NCBI GenBank assembly: GCA_023437885.1
Contig: JAEZFH010000059.1
Span: 1-8,935, forward strand
Length of the DNA: 8,935 nt
Direction: 5' to 3'
Origin: Bacillota bacterium
GTDB taxonomy: Bacteria > Bacillota > Clostridia > Lachnospirales > Lachnospiraceae
Shown here one piece after another: positions 1 through 6,310 of this stretch. Every line of letters begins with the position of its first letter. The first letter of the stretch is position 1. The notes beneath the pieces are model-generated. The model searched no databases, was not told where the DNA came from, and was given only the letters and a program-made list of their open reading frames with translations. Made by a program: the position numbers and the translations under genes.

Positions 1-17
1 AAGTAGGGAGGGAACGC

Positions 18-1163
18 ATGTCTACTGTAATACAATACAAATGCCCCAACTGCGGATCCGATATGGCCTTCGACAGCCGGACCGGTTCCCTGCGCTGTGC
101 AAGCTGCGGACGCACAGATAACATCGAAAATATGAAGAAGCACGCCGCTTCGGATGAAGACGGCACCTTTCATTACGAAATGGATGAGGATGATATCAAG
201 GCGGCTGATTCCGCCTATGAGCATGACTATGCCGATACAAACAACGGTGACGAACCAAGCCGCCATTCTACCTTTCAGGAGCACGAAGCTCACGAATACC
301 ACTGCAACAACTGCGGCGCTGTTTTGATCACCGAGGCCAATACGGCTGCTACCACCTGCAGCTTCTGCGGCGCCGGCGTCGTATTGAGTGACCGTCTGAC
401 CGGGAATCTCGCCCCGGCAAAGGTAGTCCCCTTCACCATCAGTAAAGAGCAGGCTCAGGAAGCCTTCAAGAAATGGTGCAAGAAAGGCCTGCTTACTCCA
501 AGAGATTTTATGACCGCAGACCGGATAAAAAACATTACCGGCCTGTACGTCCCTTTCTGGCTATATGACATGAACGGCAGAGGGGAAGCGGAGGCCACCT
601 GTACCAGAGTCCGAACTTATTCCGATGCCGATTGGATCTATACGGAGACAAAGTATTACAATGTGTACCGCAAGGCGGACTTAAACTATTCCCGCGTTCC
701 CTGCGATGCCTCCCGCAAGATGGAGGATGGCATGATGGATAAGCTGGAGCCTTACCAATATGACAATCTAAAGGATTTTAACATGCCCTACCTGGCAGGC
801 TATATAGCGGAAAAATACGACTTTACCGATGAGGATATGCTGCCCCGGATCAAGCAAAGAGTAGGCACCTATGTGGATAATTATCTTTCCTCCACAATCA
901 ACGGCTACTCCTCCGTCATGTATCATCGTAAGGACATCTTTATCCGCAAGAAGAACGCGGACTATACTCTTCTTCCGGTCTGGATGGTATGCTACGATTA
1001 CAAACAGGCGGAACACATCTTTGCCATGAATGGCCAAACAGGCAAAATCGTAGGCAAGCCGCCTCTGAGCAAGGCTAAAATATTCGGCTGGTTTGCCGGG
1101 GTATCGGCAGGCAGCTTCCTGCTCTTTCAATTACTTACTCTGATTGGAGGTGCATTGTCATGA
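18..1163 (+). CDS. Double zinc-ribbon protein with C-terminal membrane anchor (YdjG-like)
   Basis: The 381-aa product has two rubredoxin/TFIIB-type zinc ribbons: Cys9, Cys12, Cys27, Cys30 at the N-terminus and Cys96, Cys99, Cys114, Cys117 after an acidic linker (about 45-90). A conserved-looking domain rich in Tyr and Trp follows (about 130-345), then one hydrophobic helix (about 355-377) that should anchor the C-terminus in the membrane. The ATG is preceded by GGGAGGGA at 6-13. The stop overlaps the next ATG (ATGA), so the two genes are translationally coupled. Gene order and architecture match B. subtilis YdjG, which together with YdjH and YdjI recruits PspA to stressed membrane; that role is transferred by analogy. 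The bases AAG-TAG at 1-6 could be the end of an upstream gene, pspA being the obvious candidate, but this cannot be shown here. No catalytic motif is visible. Confidence is high for the gene and moderate for the role. Confidence 0.9.
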   Translation: MSTVIQYKCPNCGSDMAFDSRTGSLRCASCGRTDNIENMKKHAASDEDGTFHYEMDEDDIKAADSAYEHDYADTNNGDEPSRHSTFQEHEAHEYHCNNCGAVLITEANTAATTCSFCGAGVVLSDRLTGNLAPAKVVPFTISKEQAQEAFKKWCKKGLLTPRDFMTADRIKNITGLYVPFWLYDMNGRGEAEATCTRVRTYSDADWIYTETKYYNVYRKADLNYSRVPCDASRKMEDGMMDKLEPYQYDNLKDFNMPYLAGYIAEKYDFTDEDMLPRIKQRVGTYVDNYLSSTINGYSSVMYHRKDIFIRKKNADYTLLPVWMVCYDYKQAEHIFAMNGQTGKIVGKPPLSKAKIFGWFAGVSAGSFLLFQLLTLIGGALS

Positions 1164-2119
1164 AGCAGCTATTTCTATTGAACATAAGAGCGATTCGCAA
1201 AGCAGGCCAATCACTGTTTAAGCCCCTTCCTTTGCTTGTCCTGTTGTTGCTTATGGCAGCCGTAATCACGACAGCCACGGTTCGTGCCTTTGCTTCCGAA
1301 CCGGATAATACGGAGAGTAATCAACATGTCTACGATAAAGCCGGACTGTTATCCACATCCGAACAAGAAGACCTGGAGCAAATGTGTATTGATTACGGGA
1401 GCGAGGCCGGTATTGATATCAAGATTCTCACCCATGATGACGAAAATGCTCTTTATGCAGAGGATTATATCGAGGATTTTGAAGACCAGCTTCCTGTCGG
1501 GGACCGGGTCTATCTGTTAATCGATATGTATAACCGGGTGGTATTTATGGAAGGCTTTGGCAAAGCCGAGACCTATATCTATTCCAAACGGATCGATGCT
1601 ATTATCGAAGAGATAACACCGGCCCTGTCCGACGGTAATTATTACGATGCCTGCCTGGCCTATATCAAGCGCTCTGCTGCATATATGAGTGATGATTCGG
1701 AATTGAACTATGACCATGATTATACTGCGGGAACTCCCCAAGCCAATAATCCGAATGCTCCCTCATATGATGAAACCTGGCCGGAAGAATATAATTCCTC
1801 CTCTGCCAAGGCCATAAGCCTGATAACCAATGTATGGGTTCAGCTTCTTGCAGCGATTATCATCGGTGTAATAACCGTATCTATTATGGCATATCATTCC
1901 GGAGGCAGAATGACCGCAGGCAGTTCTAATTACATCCAGCAGAATAATTCCGGATTAATTGGCCGAAGGGATGATTACATCCGAACCCAGGTCACCCGGG
2001 TAAGAAAGCCTAAGAATGATACGAATTCCCACGCTGGCGGCGGGTTCAGTGCCGGAGGCTTCCGCGGAGGAACCTCAGGCGGCGGGCGTTCTCACAGCTC
2101 CGGGGGCGGTAAGTTCTAG
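1160..2119 (+). CDS. TPM-domain membrane protein (YgcG/YdjH-like)
   Basis: The 319-aa product starts with a basic stretch and a hydrophobic segment (about 22-43) ending in AFA|S, which could be cleaved as a signal peptide after Ala45 or kept as an anchor. Residues about 56-175 form a TPM domain: it opens with VYDKAGLLS and contains YSKRIDAIIEEI followed by a DGNYYDAC segment, as is usual in this family. TPM domains occur in a photosystem II repair phosphatase and in many bacterial membrane proteins. A second membrane helix lies at about 219-243, followed by a basic stretch and a Gly/Ser/His-rich tail (289-319). The predicted layout is an extracellular TPM domain and a cytoplasmic tail. The start overlaps the upstream stop by ATGA, with GGAGGT at 1146-1151. 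It lies between a zinc-ribbon gene and an SPFH gene, as ydjH does in B. subtilis, so a role in the same membrane-stress complex is inferred. Enzymatic activity is not evident. Confidence 0.9.
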   Translation: MKQLFLLNIRAIRKAGQSLFKPLPLLVLLLLMAAVITTATVRAFASEPDNTESNQHVYDKAGLLSTSEQEDLEQMCIDYGSEAGIDIKILTHDDENALYAEDYIEDFEDQLPVGDRVYLLIDMYNRVVFMEGFGKAETYIYSKRIDAIIEEITPALSDGNYYDACLAYIKRSAAYMSDDSELNYDHDYTAGTPQANNPNAPSYDETWPEEYNSSSAKAISLITNVWVQLLAAIIIGVITVSIMAYHSGGRMTAGSSNYIQQNNSGLIGRRDDYIRTQVTRVRKPKNDTNSHAGGGFSAGGFRGGTSGGGRSHSSGGGKF

Positions 2120-2204
2120 TAGTCATTCCCAGGCAATTGGTTTATAATAAAAGAAAAGCCCGGCAGTCAGAGCATTTCGGGCAATCATTATGGGAGGAAA
2201 TCAT

Positions 2205-3158
2205 ATGGGTATTTTTTCAAAACAATTTGCTAATGTTGTAGAATGGCAGGAATTCCGTGAGGATATGATCTTCTATAAATGGAGCAACGATGAAATAAAA
2301 AAAGGAAGCCGATTAATTATCCGCCCTGGCCAGGATGCTATCTTTCTATATAACGGCAAGATTGAGGGTATTTTTAAGGATGAAGGGGATTACGATATCG
2401 AATCACAGATCATTCCCTTCCTGTCCACTCTGAAGGGCTTCCGCTTCGGTTTCAACAGTGGTCTGCGTGCCGAGGTTCTCTTTGTGAACACCAAGGAATT
2501 CCAGGTGAAATGGGGAACCCAGAACGCCATTAACATCCCGGTGCCGCAGCTTCCCGGAGGCATGCCCATCCGTTCCTTCGGCACCTTTACCTTCAAGGTT
2601 GCCGACTATGTGAAATTAATCGATAAGATTGCAGGTGTCAGACAAAGCTATACGGTCGAAGATGTTCGTCTTCGTATTGTATCGATTCTGGATCAGCTTC
2701 TAATGAAGTGGATCTCTAAGGAAGGCAAGGATATGTTCAATCTTCAGGCGAACTCCTTCGACATTGCAAGCGGAATCCGCACCGATCTGGATATGCAGCT
2801 CTTTGACTCAGGTTTAAGTGTTACTGCCTTTAACATTATGAGCTTTACCTATCCGGAGGAGATTCAGGCGATGATCACCAAGAATGCCTCCCATAGCATG
2901 GTAGGCGATATCGGACGCTATCAGCAGATTGAACTGACTAACGGTATGACCTCAGGTAAAATGCACGGAGGCGGGATCGCCTCTGATATGGCAGGAATGA
3001 TGATGGGAATGAATGCCGCCAATCAGATGATGCAGAATATGAATCAAAATCAGGGTCAGGCAGCCCCCGCCGGTGCCAAGCCGAATTTCTGTCCGAATTG
3101 CGGAACCAAAGCCGGAGCCGCCAACTTCTGTCCCAACTGCGGACAGAAATTAGTTTAG
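2205..3158 (+). CDS. SPFH-domain protein with C-terminal zinc ribbon (YdjI-like)
   Basis: The product is 317 aa from the ATG at 2205. An in-frame ATG at 2190 would add five residues, but GGGAGG at 2192-2197 lies inside that extension, 7 nt before 2205, so 2205 is the likely start. Residues about 30-230 are an SPFH/Band 7-like domain of the soluble 'virion core protein'/YdjI type, with no membrane helix. A flexible segment follows that has 10 Met in residues 248-279, then Gln, Asn, Ala and Pro. The protein ends in a zinc ribbon with CPNCG repeated (Cys296, Cys299, Cys309, Cys312). SPFH proteins oligomerise on membranes; B. subtilis YdjI binds PspA and needs YdjG and YdjH to reach the membrane. 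Here the gene is last in the same three-gene order, 85 nt after the TPM gene, and is followed by a terminator. The family call is confident; the PspA link is inferred. Confidence 0.9.
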   Translation: MGIFSKQFANVVEWQEFREDMIFYKWSNDEIKKGSRLIIRPGQDAIFLYNGKIEGIFKDEGDYDIESQIIPFLSTLKGFRFGFNSGLRAEVLFVNTKEFQVKWGTQNAINIPVPQLPGGMPIRSFGTFTFKVADYVKLIDKIAGVRQSYTVEDVRLRIVSILDQLLMKWISKEGKDMFNLQANSFDIASGIRTDLDMQLFDSGLSVTAFNIMSFTYPEEIQAMITKNASHSMVGDIGRYQQIELTNGMTSGKMHGGGIASDMAGMMMGMNAANQMMQNMNQNQGQAAPAGAKPNFCPNCGTKAGAANFCPNCGQKLV

Positions 3159-3182
3159 CCTGTATTATATAGCTTTCACCAT

Positions 3183-3226
3183 ATCGGCCTCTGTGCTATT
3201 TAAGCACAGGGGCCGGTCTTCTTTCA
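3183..3226 (+). terminator. Intrinsic terminator after the SPFH gene
   Basis: A 14-bp stem (3183-3196 with 3204-3217, one G-T pair) encloses a 7-base loop and begins 24 bases after the stop codon. The tail is pyrimidine-rich (CTTCTTTC) rather than a clean T run, so termination may be incomplete. It marks the end of the three-gene operon. Confidence 0.8.
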
Positions 3227-3445
3227 GGAAGCCATATACATTCATAACCGATTACCTATCAATCACATTCTCTTAATCTCTTGATGGAAGCTGCTACTGA
3301 TATTCAATTATATTCTTTCGTCATCTATGTTCATTTCTATCATTGAGATATTTATAGAAATTTTGTGACCGGAATTATACATTTCATTTTTTCAGAAGTT
3401 TTGTGCTCACTTCTTCAATACAAAACAGAAAAGTTTTACTCGCTT
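3227..3445 (+). other. AT-rich gap without a recognisable gene
   Basis: No reading frame here has a start, a ribosome binding site and protein-like composition together. The + strand holds only very short open stretches, and the - strand shows only short AT-rich peptides such as one reading MKCIIPVTKFL then stop. An imperfect AAAAC...GTTTT inverted repeat at 3422-3437 is the only visible structure and is probably fortuitous. Confidence 0.5.
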
Positions 3446-3463
3446 TACAAACATATGTTTGTA
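3446..3463. promoter_or_regulatory. Perfect 18-bp palindrome, probable operator
   Basis: TACAAACATATGTTTGTA is a complete inverted repeat with no mismatch and no spacer. Its right half overlaps the -35 hexamer of the promoter at 3459-3487, where a bound dimeric repressor would block RNA polymerase. The core AAAC-ATAT-GTTT resembles the Gram-positive LexA/DinR box (GAAC-N4-GTTC) but differs symmetrically at the outer G and C. A MarR-, PadR- or TetR-type repressor is equally possible. No regulator gene is visible in the window. Confidence 0.55.
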
Positions 3464-3487
3464 TTTTATTTATTGTTATGATACAAT
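3459..3487 (+). promoter_or_regulatory. Extended -10 sigma-A promoter before the nitroreductase gene
   Basis: The -35 is TTGTAT (3459-3464) and the -10 is TACAAT (3482-3487), separated by exactly 17 bases. A TG at 3479-3480 one base before the -10 makes it an extended -10 promoter, which compensates for the weak -35. Transcription would start near 3494, giving a leader of about 125 nt before the GTG at 3620. Confidence 0.65.
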
Positions 3488-3501
3488 ATCACCAGGCATA
3501 T

Positions 3502-3580
3502 TACCAGTGCCAAACGAAATCAAAGCATTGGTATTGCGTTAACACACCCGGGCTCCAGACATCCCGGGAAACTGCTTTTT
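3502..3580 (+). promoter_or_regulatory. Structured leader: two stem-loops, the second terminator-like
   Basis: The first stem pairs TACCAGTGC (3502-3510) with GCATTGGTA (3525-3533): 9 bp with one G-U and a 14-base loop. The second pairs CCCGGG (3547-3552) with CCCGGG (3563-3568) around a 10-base loop and is followed, after 7 bases, by TTTTT (3576-3580). The layout could be a transcription attenuator for the nitroreductase gene or a short RNA of roughly 85-90 nt with its own terminator. It matches no riboswitch class I can recognise. The spacing between the stem and the T run is longer than in a classic terminator. Confidence 0.4.
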
Positions 3581-3619
3581 CACAATAGCTTTCCATAATA
3601 TAATTAAGGGGGATTGTAA

Positions 3620-4246
3620 GTGGATCTTTATACTGCGATTAATCAAAGACGTACCGTCCGTGATTTTGCGGACAGAGAAGTAGACATGGATACCATCCAT
3701 CGCATTCTGGATGCCGGATTGAAGGCTCCGACCAATAATCATCTGCGTGAATGGGAATTTGTCGTAATCAGCGACAGGAATGAAAAAGCCAAAATTGTAG
3801 AACAAATATCAAAGGATACATCAAAGGAAAGAACAGAAGGAATTATCAGTAATTGGAATATGACGGATGAATGTCAGATCAATATGTATATGGATGCCAT
3901 TCCAAAGCAATATTCCATGCTATATCATGCGGGATGTATTATCCTCCCCTTCTTCAAGCAAAGCCGGCCCCTGCTTAAGCCGGAGACCTTAAGCTCACTG
4001 AATCCCTTTGCTTCTATCTGGCTCAGCATTGAGAATATACTCCTGGCTGCTACTGCAGAAGGTCTGGGAGTATCGCTTCGTATACCCTCAGAAAGGGAAT
4101 TGGATTATCTAAGAGAAATTGTCCGTTACCCCGAGGATTATTATCTTCCTTGCTATCTGGGTCTCGGATATCCTGCGGCGGATGCCGTGATAATTCCCCA
4201 GAAACCCCTGGACATCAGTGATAAAATCCACATGAACCACTGGTAA
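3620..4246 (+). CDS. Nitroreductase family protein (FMN-dependent oxidoreductase)
   Basis: The 208-aa product has the family's N-terminal signature: a helix with AINQRRTVRDF (Arg10, Arg11 and Arg14 are candidates for contacting the FMN phosphate), then ILDAGLKAPTNNHLREWEFVV (about 29-49). Near the C-terminus are a SIENILLAATAEGLG helix (136-150) and a GLGYPA strand and turn (181-186), which in the family help form the FMN site. Length is normal for the short single-domain type. Members use NAD(P)H to reduce nitro compounds, quinones or flavins; the substrate here cannot be read from sequence. Translation probably starts at GTG, since AAGGGGGA (3606-3613) is placed 6 bases before it and no ATG fits. 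The gene stands alone, behind an overlapping promoter and palindrome, and ends at a shared terminator, which suggests individually regulated expression, for example by a redox or xenobiotic signal. Confidence 0.88.
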   Translation: MDLYTAINQRRTVRDFADREVDMDTIHRILDAGLKAPTNNHLREWEFVVISDRNEKAKIVEQISKDTSKERTEGIISNWNMTDECQINMYMDAIPKQYSMLYHAGCIILPFFKQSRPLLKPETLSSLNPFASIWLSIENILLAATAEGLGVSLRIPSERELDYLREIVRYPEDYYLPCYLGLGYPAADAVIIPQKPLDISDKIHMNHW

Positions 4247-4261
4247 AAATGATGCTGAAGA

Positions 4262-4291
4262 AGTCCCATACCGGCTAACCGGTATGGGACT
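4262..4291. terminator. Shared bidirectional terminator between convergent genes
   Basis: A perfect 13-bp stem (4262-4274 with 4279-4291) has a CTAA tetraloop. It lies 15 nt after the nitroreductase stop and 10 nt beyond the phosphomutase stop on the other strand. Read on the - strand it is followed by a T-rich run (TTCTTC...TTTTT); read on the + strand it is followed by a weaker pyrimidine stretch. It probably serves both convergent transcripts. Confidence 0.8.
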
Positions 4292-4301
4292 CTCTTGACA
4301 G

Positions 4302-6017
4302 CTATTCCACATGAAATACTTTATCGTTCATTAATTTCTTCAACCTAGCATCGGAATCCTCCATGGAAGCACCCTTCACACCAAAATAGAACTTAATCTT
4401 CGGTTCCGTACCGGAGGGTCTTATCGCACACCATGCATTATCATTCAAATCAAAATACAGAACATCGGATTTCGGGAGTCCGGTAGAGGAAACCTCTCCC
4501 GTTTCCAAATCCGTGATTGTATCCATCTGATAGTCACGAACCTTAAGTACCTTGTAATCGCCGGCTGCCTTGGGAGGGTTCTTGCGGTAACTTTCCATGA
4601 TCTCTTTGATTTTCTCCATTCCGGTAATTCCCTTCAGAGTAACGGAAATCAAATCCTCCTTGAAGTAACCGTACTTCTCATAGATCCGGTTCATCTGCTG
4701 ATATAATGAAATCCCCTGGGAACGGTAATAAGCCGCCGCTTCGCACAGGCACATCACTGCAACAATCGCATCCTTATCTCTGGAATGGGTACCAACAAGA
4801 CAACCATAGCTCTCTTCATAGCCAAAGATATATTCATTGGAACCGGTCTGCTCGAACAGCTTGATCTGTTCACCGATGTATTTGAAGCCGGTCAGTACCT
4901 CGATCAGCCTTGCATTATAGTGCTCCGCAATCAGATCCGAGATATTTCCCGTAACAATCGTCTTAATTAAAGCAGCATTCTTGGGTAGTATTCCCTTCTC
5001 CGCCTTCTGCGAAAATTCGTATTCAGCAATCAGGGCTCCTGTCATGTTGCCGTTAAAGAGTACAAACTCTCCCCTATCATCCTTCACCATGATCCCCAAG
5101 CGGTCCGCATCCGGATCGGTGGCCAGAATAATATCAGCGCCAACTTCCTTTGCCAGCTTCTGTGCCAAGGTAAACACCTTGGGATCCTCGGGGTTGGGGT
5201 AGCCCACCGTTGAGAACTCGGAATCCGGCAGCTCCTGCTCCGGCACGACATATACATGCTCAAAGCCAAGCTCCTTCAGAATTCTTCTGACCGGAAGATT
5301 GCCAGTTCCATGAAGAGGAGTATATACAATCTTCATCTGCTTACCCTCGATGCTGATGGGATTAACCACTAGCTTCTTCAATTCTGCTATATATTTATCA
5401 TCCATCTCGCTGCCGAGGATCGTCAGCAGCCCTTGCTTTATCGCTTCTTCCTTCTGCATCGTCCTTGCGGAGGCGAAATCGGTAATTGCATTCACCTCTC
5501 CGATGATTTCCTCATCCTTGGGATAGGTAATCTGGGCACCATCCTCCCAGTATACCTTATAACCGTTATATTCTGCAGGATTGTGACTTGCTGTAATCAC
5601 AATTCCAGCAACACAGCCCAGCGTACGCAATGCAAAGGACAGCTCGGGGGTCGGACGAAGAGATTCGAACAAATAGGCTGGAATACCGTTTGCCGCCAGA
5701 CAGAGCGCGCTATCCAAAGCAAATTCAGGAGACATCCTTCTGGAATCATAAGCAATGACAGCTCCTTTGCTTTCCTCTCCATGCTTCTTAATGGTATTGG
5801 CCAGTCCCTGGGTTGCTCTTCTTACCGTATATAAATTCATTCTGTTCACGCCGGCACCCAGGATGCCTCTTAATCCTCCGGTACCGAATTCCAGATCCTT
5901 AAAAAACCGTTCCTTAATTTCATTATCATTACCCTCTAAGGCAGCCAGTTCCGCTCTGGTTGCTTCATCAAAATATGGGTTAGATAACCATTCCTCATAT
6001 CTGTTCTTATATTCCAT
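4302..6017 (-). CDS. Phosphoglucomutase/phosphomannomutase (alpha-D-phosphohexomutase)
   Basis: The 571-aa product is a full-length alpha-D-phosphohexomutase of the PgcA type, interconverting glucose 1-phosphate and glucose 6-phosphate (possibly mannose phosphates too) in the cytoplasm for glycogen, cell-wall and polysaccharide precursors. All four signature loops are present: FGTGGLRG (44-51) near the N-terminus, the phosphoserine loop TASHNP (142-147, catalytic Ser144), the metal loop DPDADR (301-306), the sugar-binding loop GYEESYG (399-405) and the phosphate-binding loop RPSGTEPK (533-540). The chosen ATG at 6017 has GAGG nine bases upstream and fits the family N-terminus (MEYKNRYEEWL). 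A longer in-frame start at 6077 would add 20 unrelated residues and swallow the ribosome binding site. It appears monocistronic, with its own promoter near 6121-6149 and a shared terminator. Specificity for glucose over mannose is inferred from family habit. Confidence 0.96.
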   Translation of the reverse strand: MEYKNRYEEWLSNPYFDEATRAELAALEGNDNEIKERFFKDLEFGTGGLRGILGAGVNRMNLYTVRRATQGLANTIKKHGEESKGAVIAYDSRRMSPEFALDSALCLAANGIPAYLFESLRPTPELSFALRTLGCVAGIVITASHNPAEYNGYKVYWEDGAQITYPKDEEIIGEVNAITDFASARTMQKEEAIKQGLLTILGSEMDDKYIAELKKLVVNPISIEGKQMKIVYTPLHGTGNLPVRRILKELGFEHVYVVPEQELPDSEFSTVGYPNPEDPKVFTLAQKLAKEVGADIILATDPDADRLGIMVKDDRGEFVLFNGNMTGALIAEYEFSQKAEKGILPKNAALIKTIVTGNISDLIAEHYNARLIEVLTGFKYIGEQIKLFEQTGSNEYIFGYEESYGCLVGTHSRDKDAIVAVMCLCEAAAYYRSQGISLYQQMNRIYEKYGYFKEDLISVTLKGITGMEKIKEIMESYRKNPPKAAGDYKVLKVRDYQMDTITDLETGEVSSTGLPKSDVLYFDLNDNAWCAIRPSGTEPKIKFYFGVKGASMEDSDARLKKLMNDKVFHVE

Positions 6018-6120
6018 ACTCGAAACCTCATCCTTTCTTAACAAGACGAATCGCACATGAATCAATGATGTAACCACGACTAAATTACTTATTCTGGAGA
6101 TACATTAAAACATCTATCTC

Positions 6121-6149
6121 ATGATACAATGCTTTGTTTCGAAATGCAA
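6121..6149 (-). promoter_or_regulatory. Putative promoter of the phosphomutase gene
   Basis: Read on the - strand, TTGCAT (6149-6144) and TATCAT (6126-6121) are separated by 17 bases. The -10 matches consensus at five of six positions and the -35 at three. Transcription would start near 6114, giving a leader of about 96 nt. No operator-like repeat is evident. Confidence 0.45.
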
Positions 6150-6295
6150 TCTTTTTTTCCCGTAAAATAATTCAGCTTATTCTGGACAAAGTCGGGGATT
6201 TTATTCCTTTGAAACTGGTAAAGATCGCAGATAATGAAATTATCATCTTCCAAATTCCTACCGCCGCTTATATCCGCCGACATTACTATCTGTAG
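6125..6295 (+). pseudogene. Possible coding remnant in the phosphomutase-acetyltransferase gap
   Basis: A + strand frame of 56 codons runs from just after a TGA to a TAG at 6293-6295 and reads like protein, for example LKLVKIADNEIIIFQIP followed by TAAYIRRHYYL. It has no ATG; only a TTG at 6134 without a ribosome binding site. The same stretch is also open on the - strand as a 54-aa frame (6283-6119) with an ATG but no Shine-Dalgarno. At most one is real, and a chance open stretch in an intergenic region that carries the phosphomutase promoter remains possible. No family was recognised. Confidence 0.2.
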
Positions 6296-6310
6296 TTTTA
6301 TCTGTAGTCT
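6287..6310. repeat. 12-bp tandem duplication across the acetyltransferase stop
   Basis: TATCTGTAGTTT is followed directly by TATCTGTAGTCT, 11 of 12 bases identical. The unit covers the last codons and stop of the acetyltransferase gene, so a second, in-frame copy of the TAC-AGA-TAR ending lies just after the stop codon. It looks like a small slippage duplication. Confidence 0.6.

Noticed and set aside
2120..2182. TATAAT at 2143-2148 with TAGTCA 17 bases upstream, and a 5-bp GCCCG/CGGGC hairpin at 2158-2182, between the TPM and SPFH genes
   Set aside because: The -35 is poor, the stem is short with a 15-base loop, and there is no T run. The gap is more simply an intra-operon spacer, though a weak internal promoter is not excluded.
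3446..3463. Firm assignment of the palindrome as a LexA (SOS) box
   Set aside because: The outer G and C of the consensus GAAC-N4-GTTC are both changed, and nitroreductase genes are not typical SOS members, so only a LexA-like resemblance is claimed.
3403..3588. 61-codon + strand open frame in the gap before the nitroreductase gene
   Set aside because: It starts upstream of the palindrome and runs through the promoter and both leader hairpins, its start has no ribosome binding site, and its translation does not look like a protein.
3599..3604. TATAAT just before the nitroreductase ribosome binding site
   Set aside because: Transcription from it would begin within or after the Shine-Dalgarno sequence, and no -35 is suitably placed.
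5433..5834. Long + strand open frame opposite the phosphomutase gene, and similar ones opposite rpoC (7541-7936, 8332-8727)
   Set aside because: They lie antisense to clearly conserved genes, have no ribosome binding sites, and show no domain-like sequence.
6018..6077. N-terminal extension of the phosphomutase to an ATG at 6077
   Set aside because: The extra 20 residues are unlike the family and the extension covers the ribosome binding site that serves the ATG at 6017.
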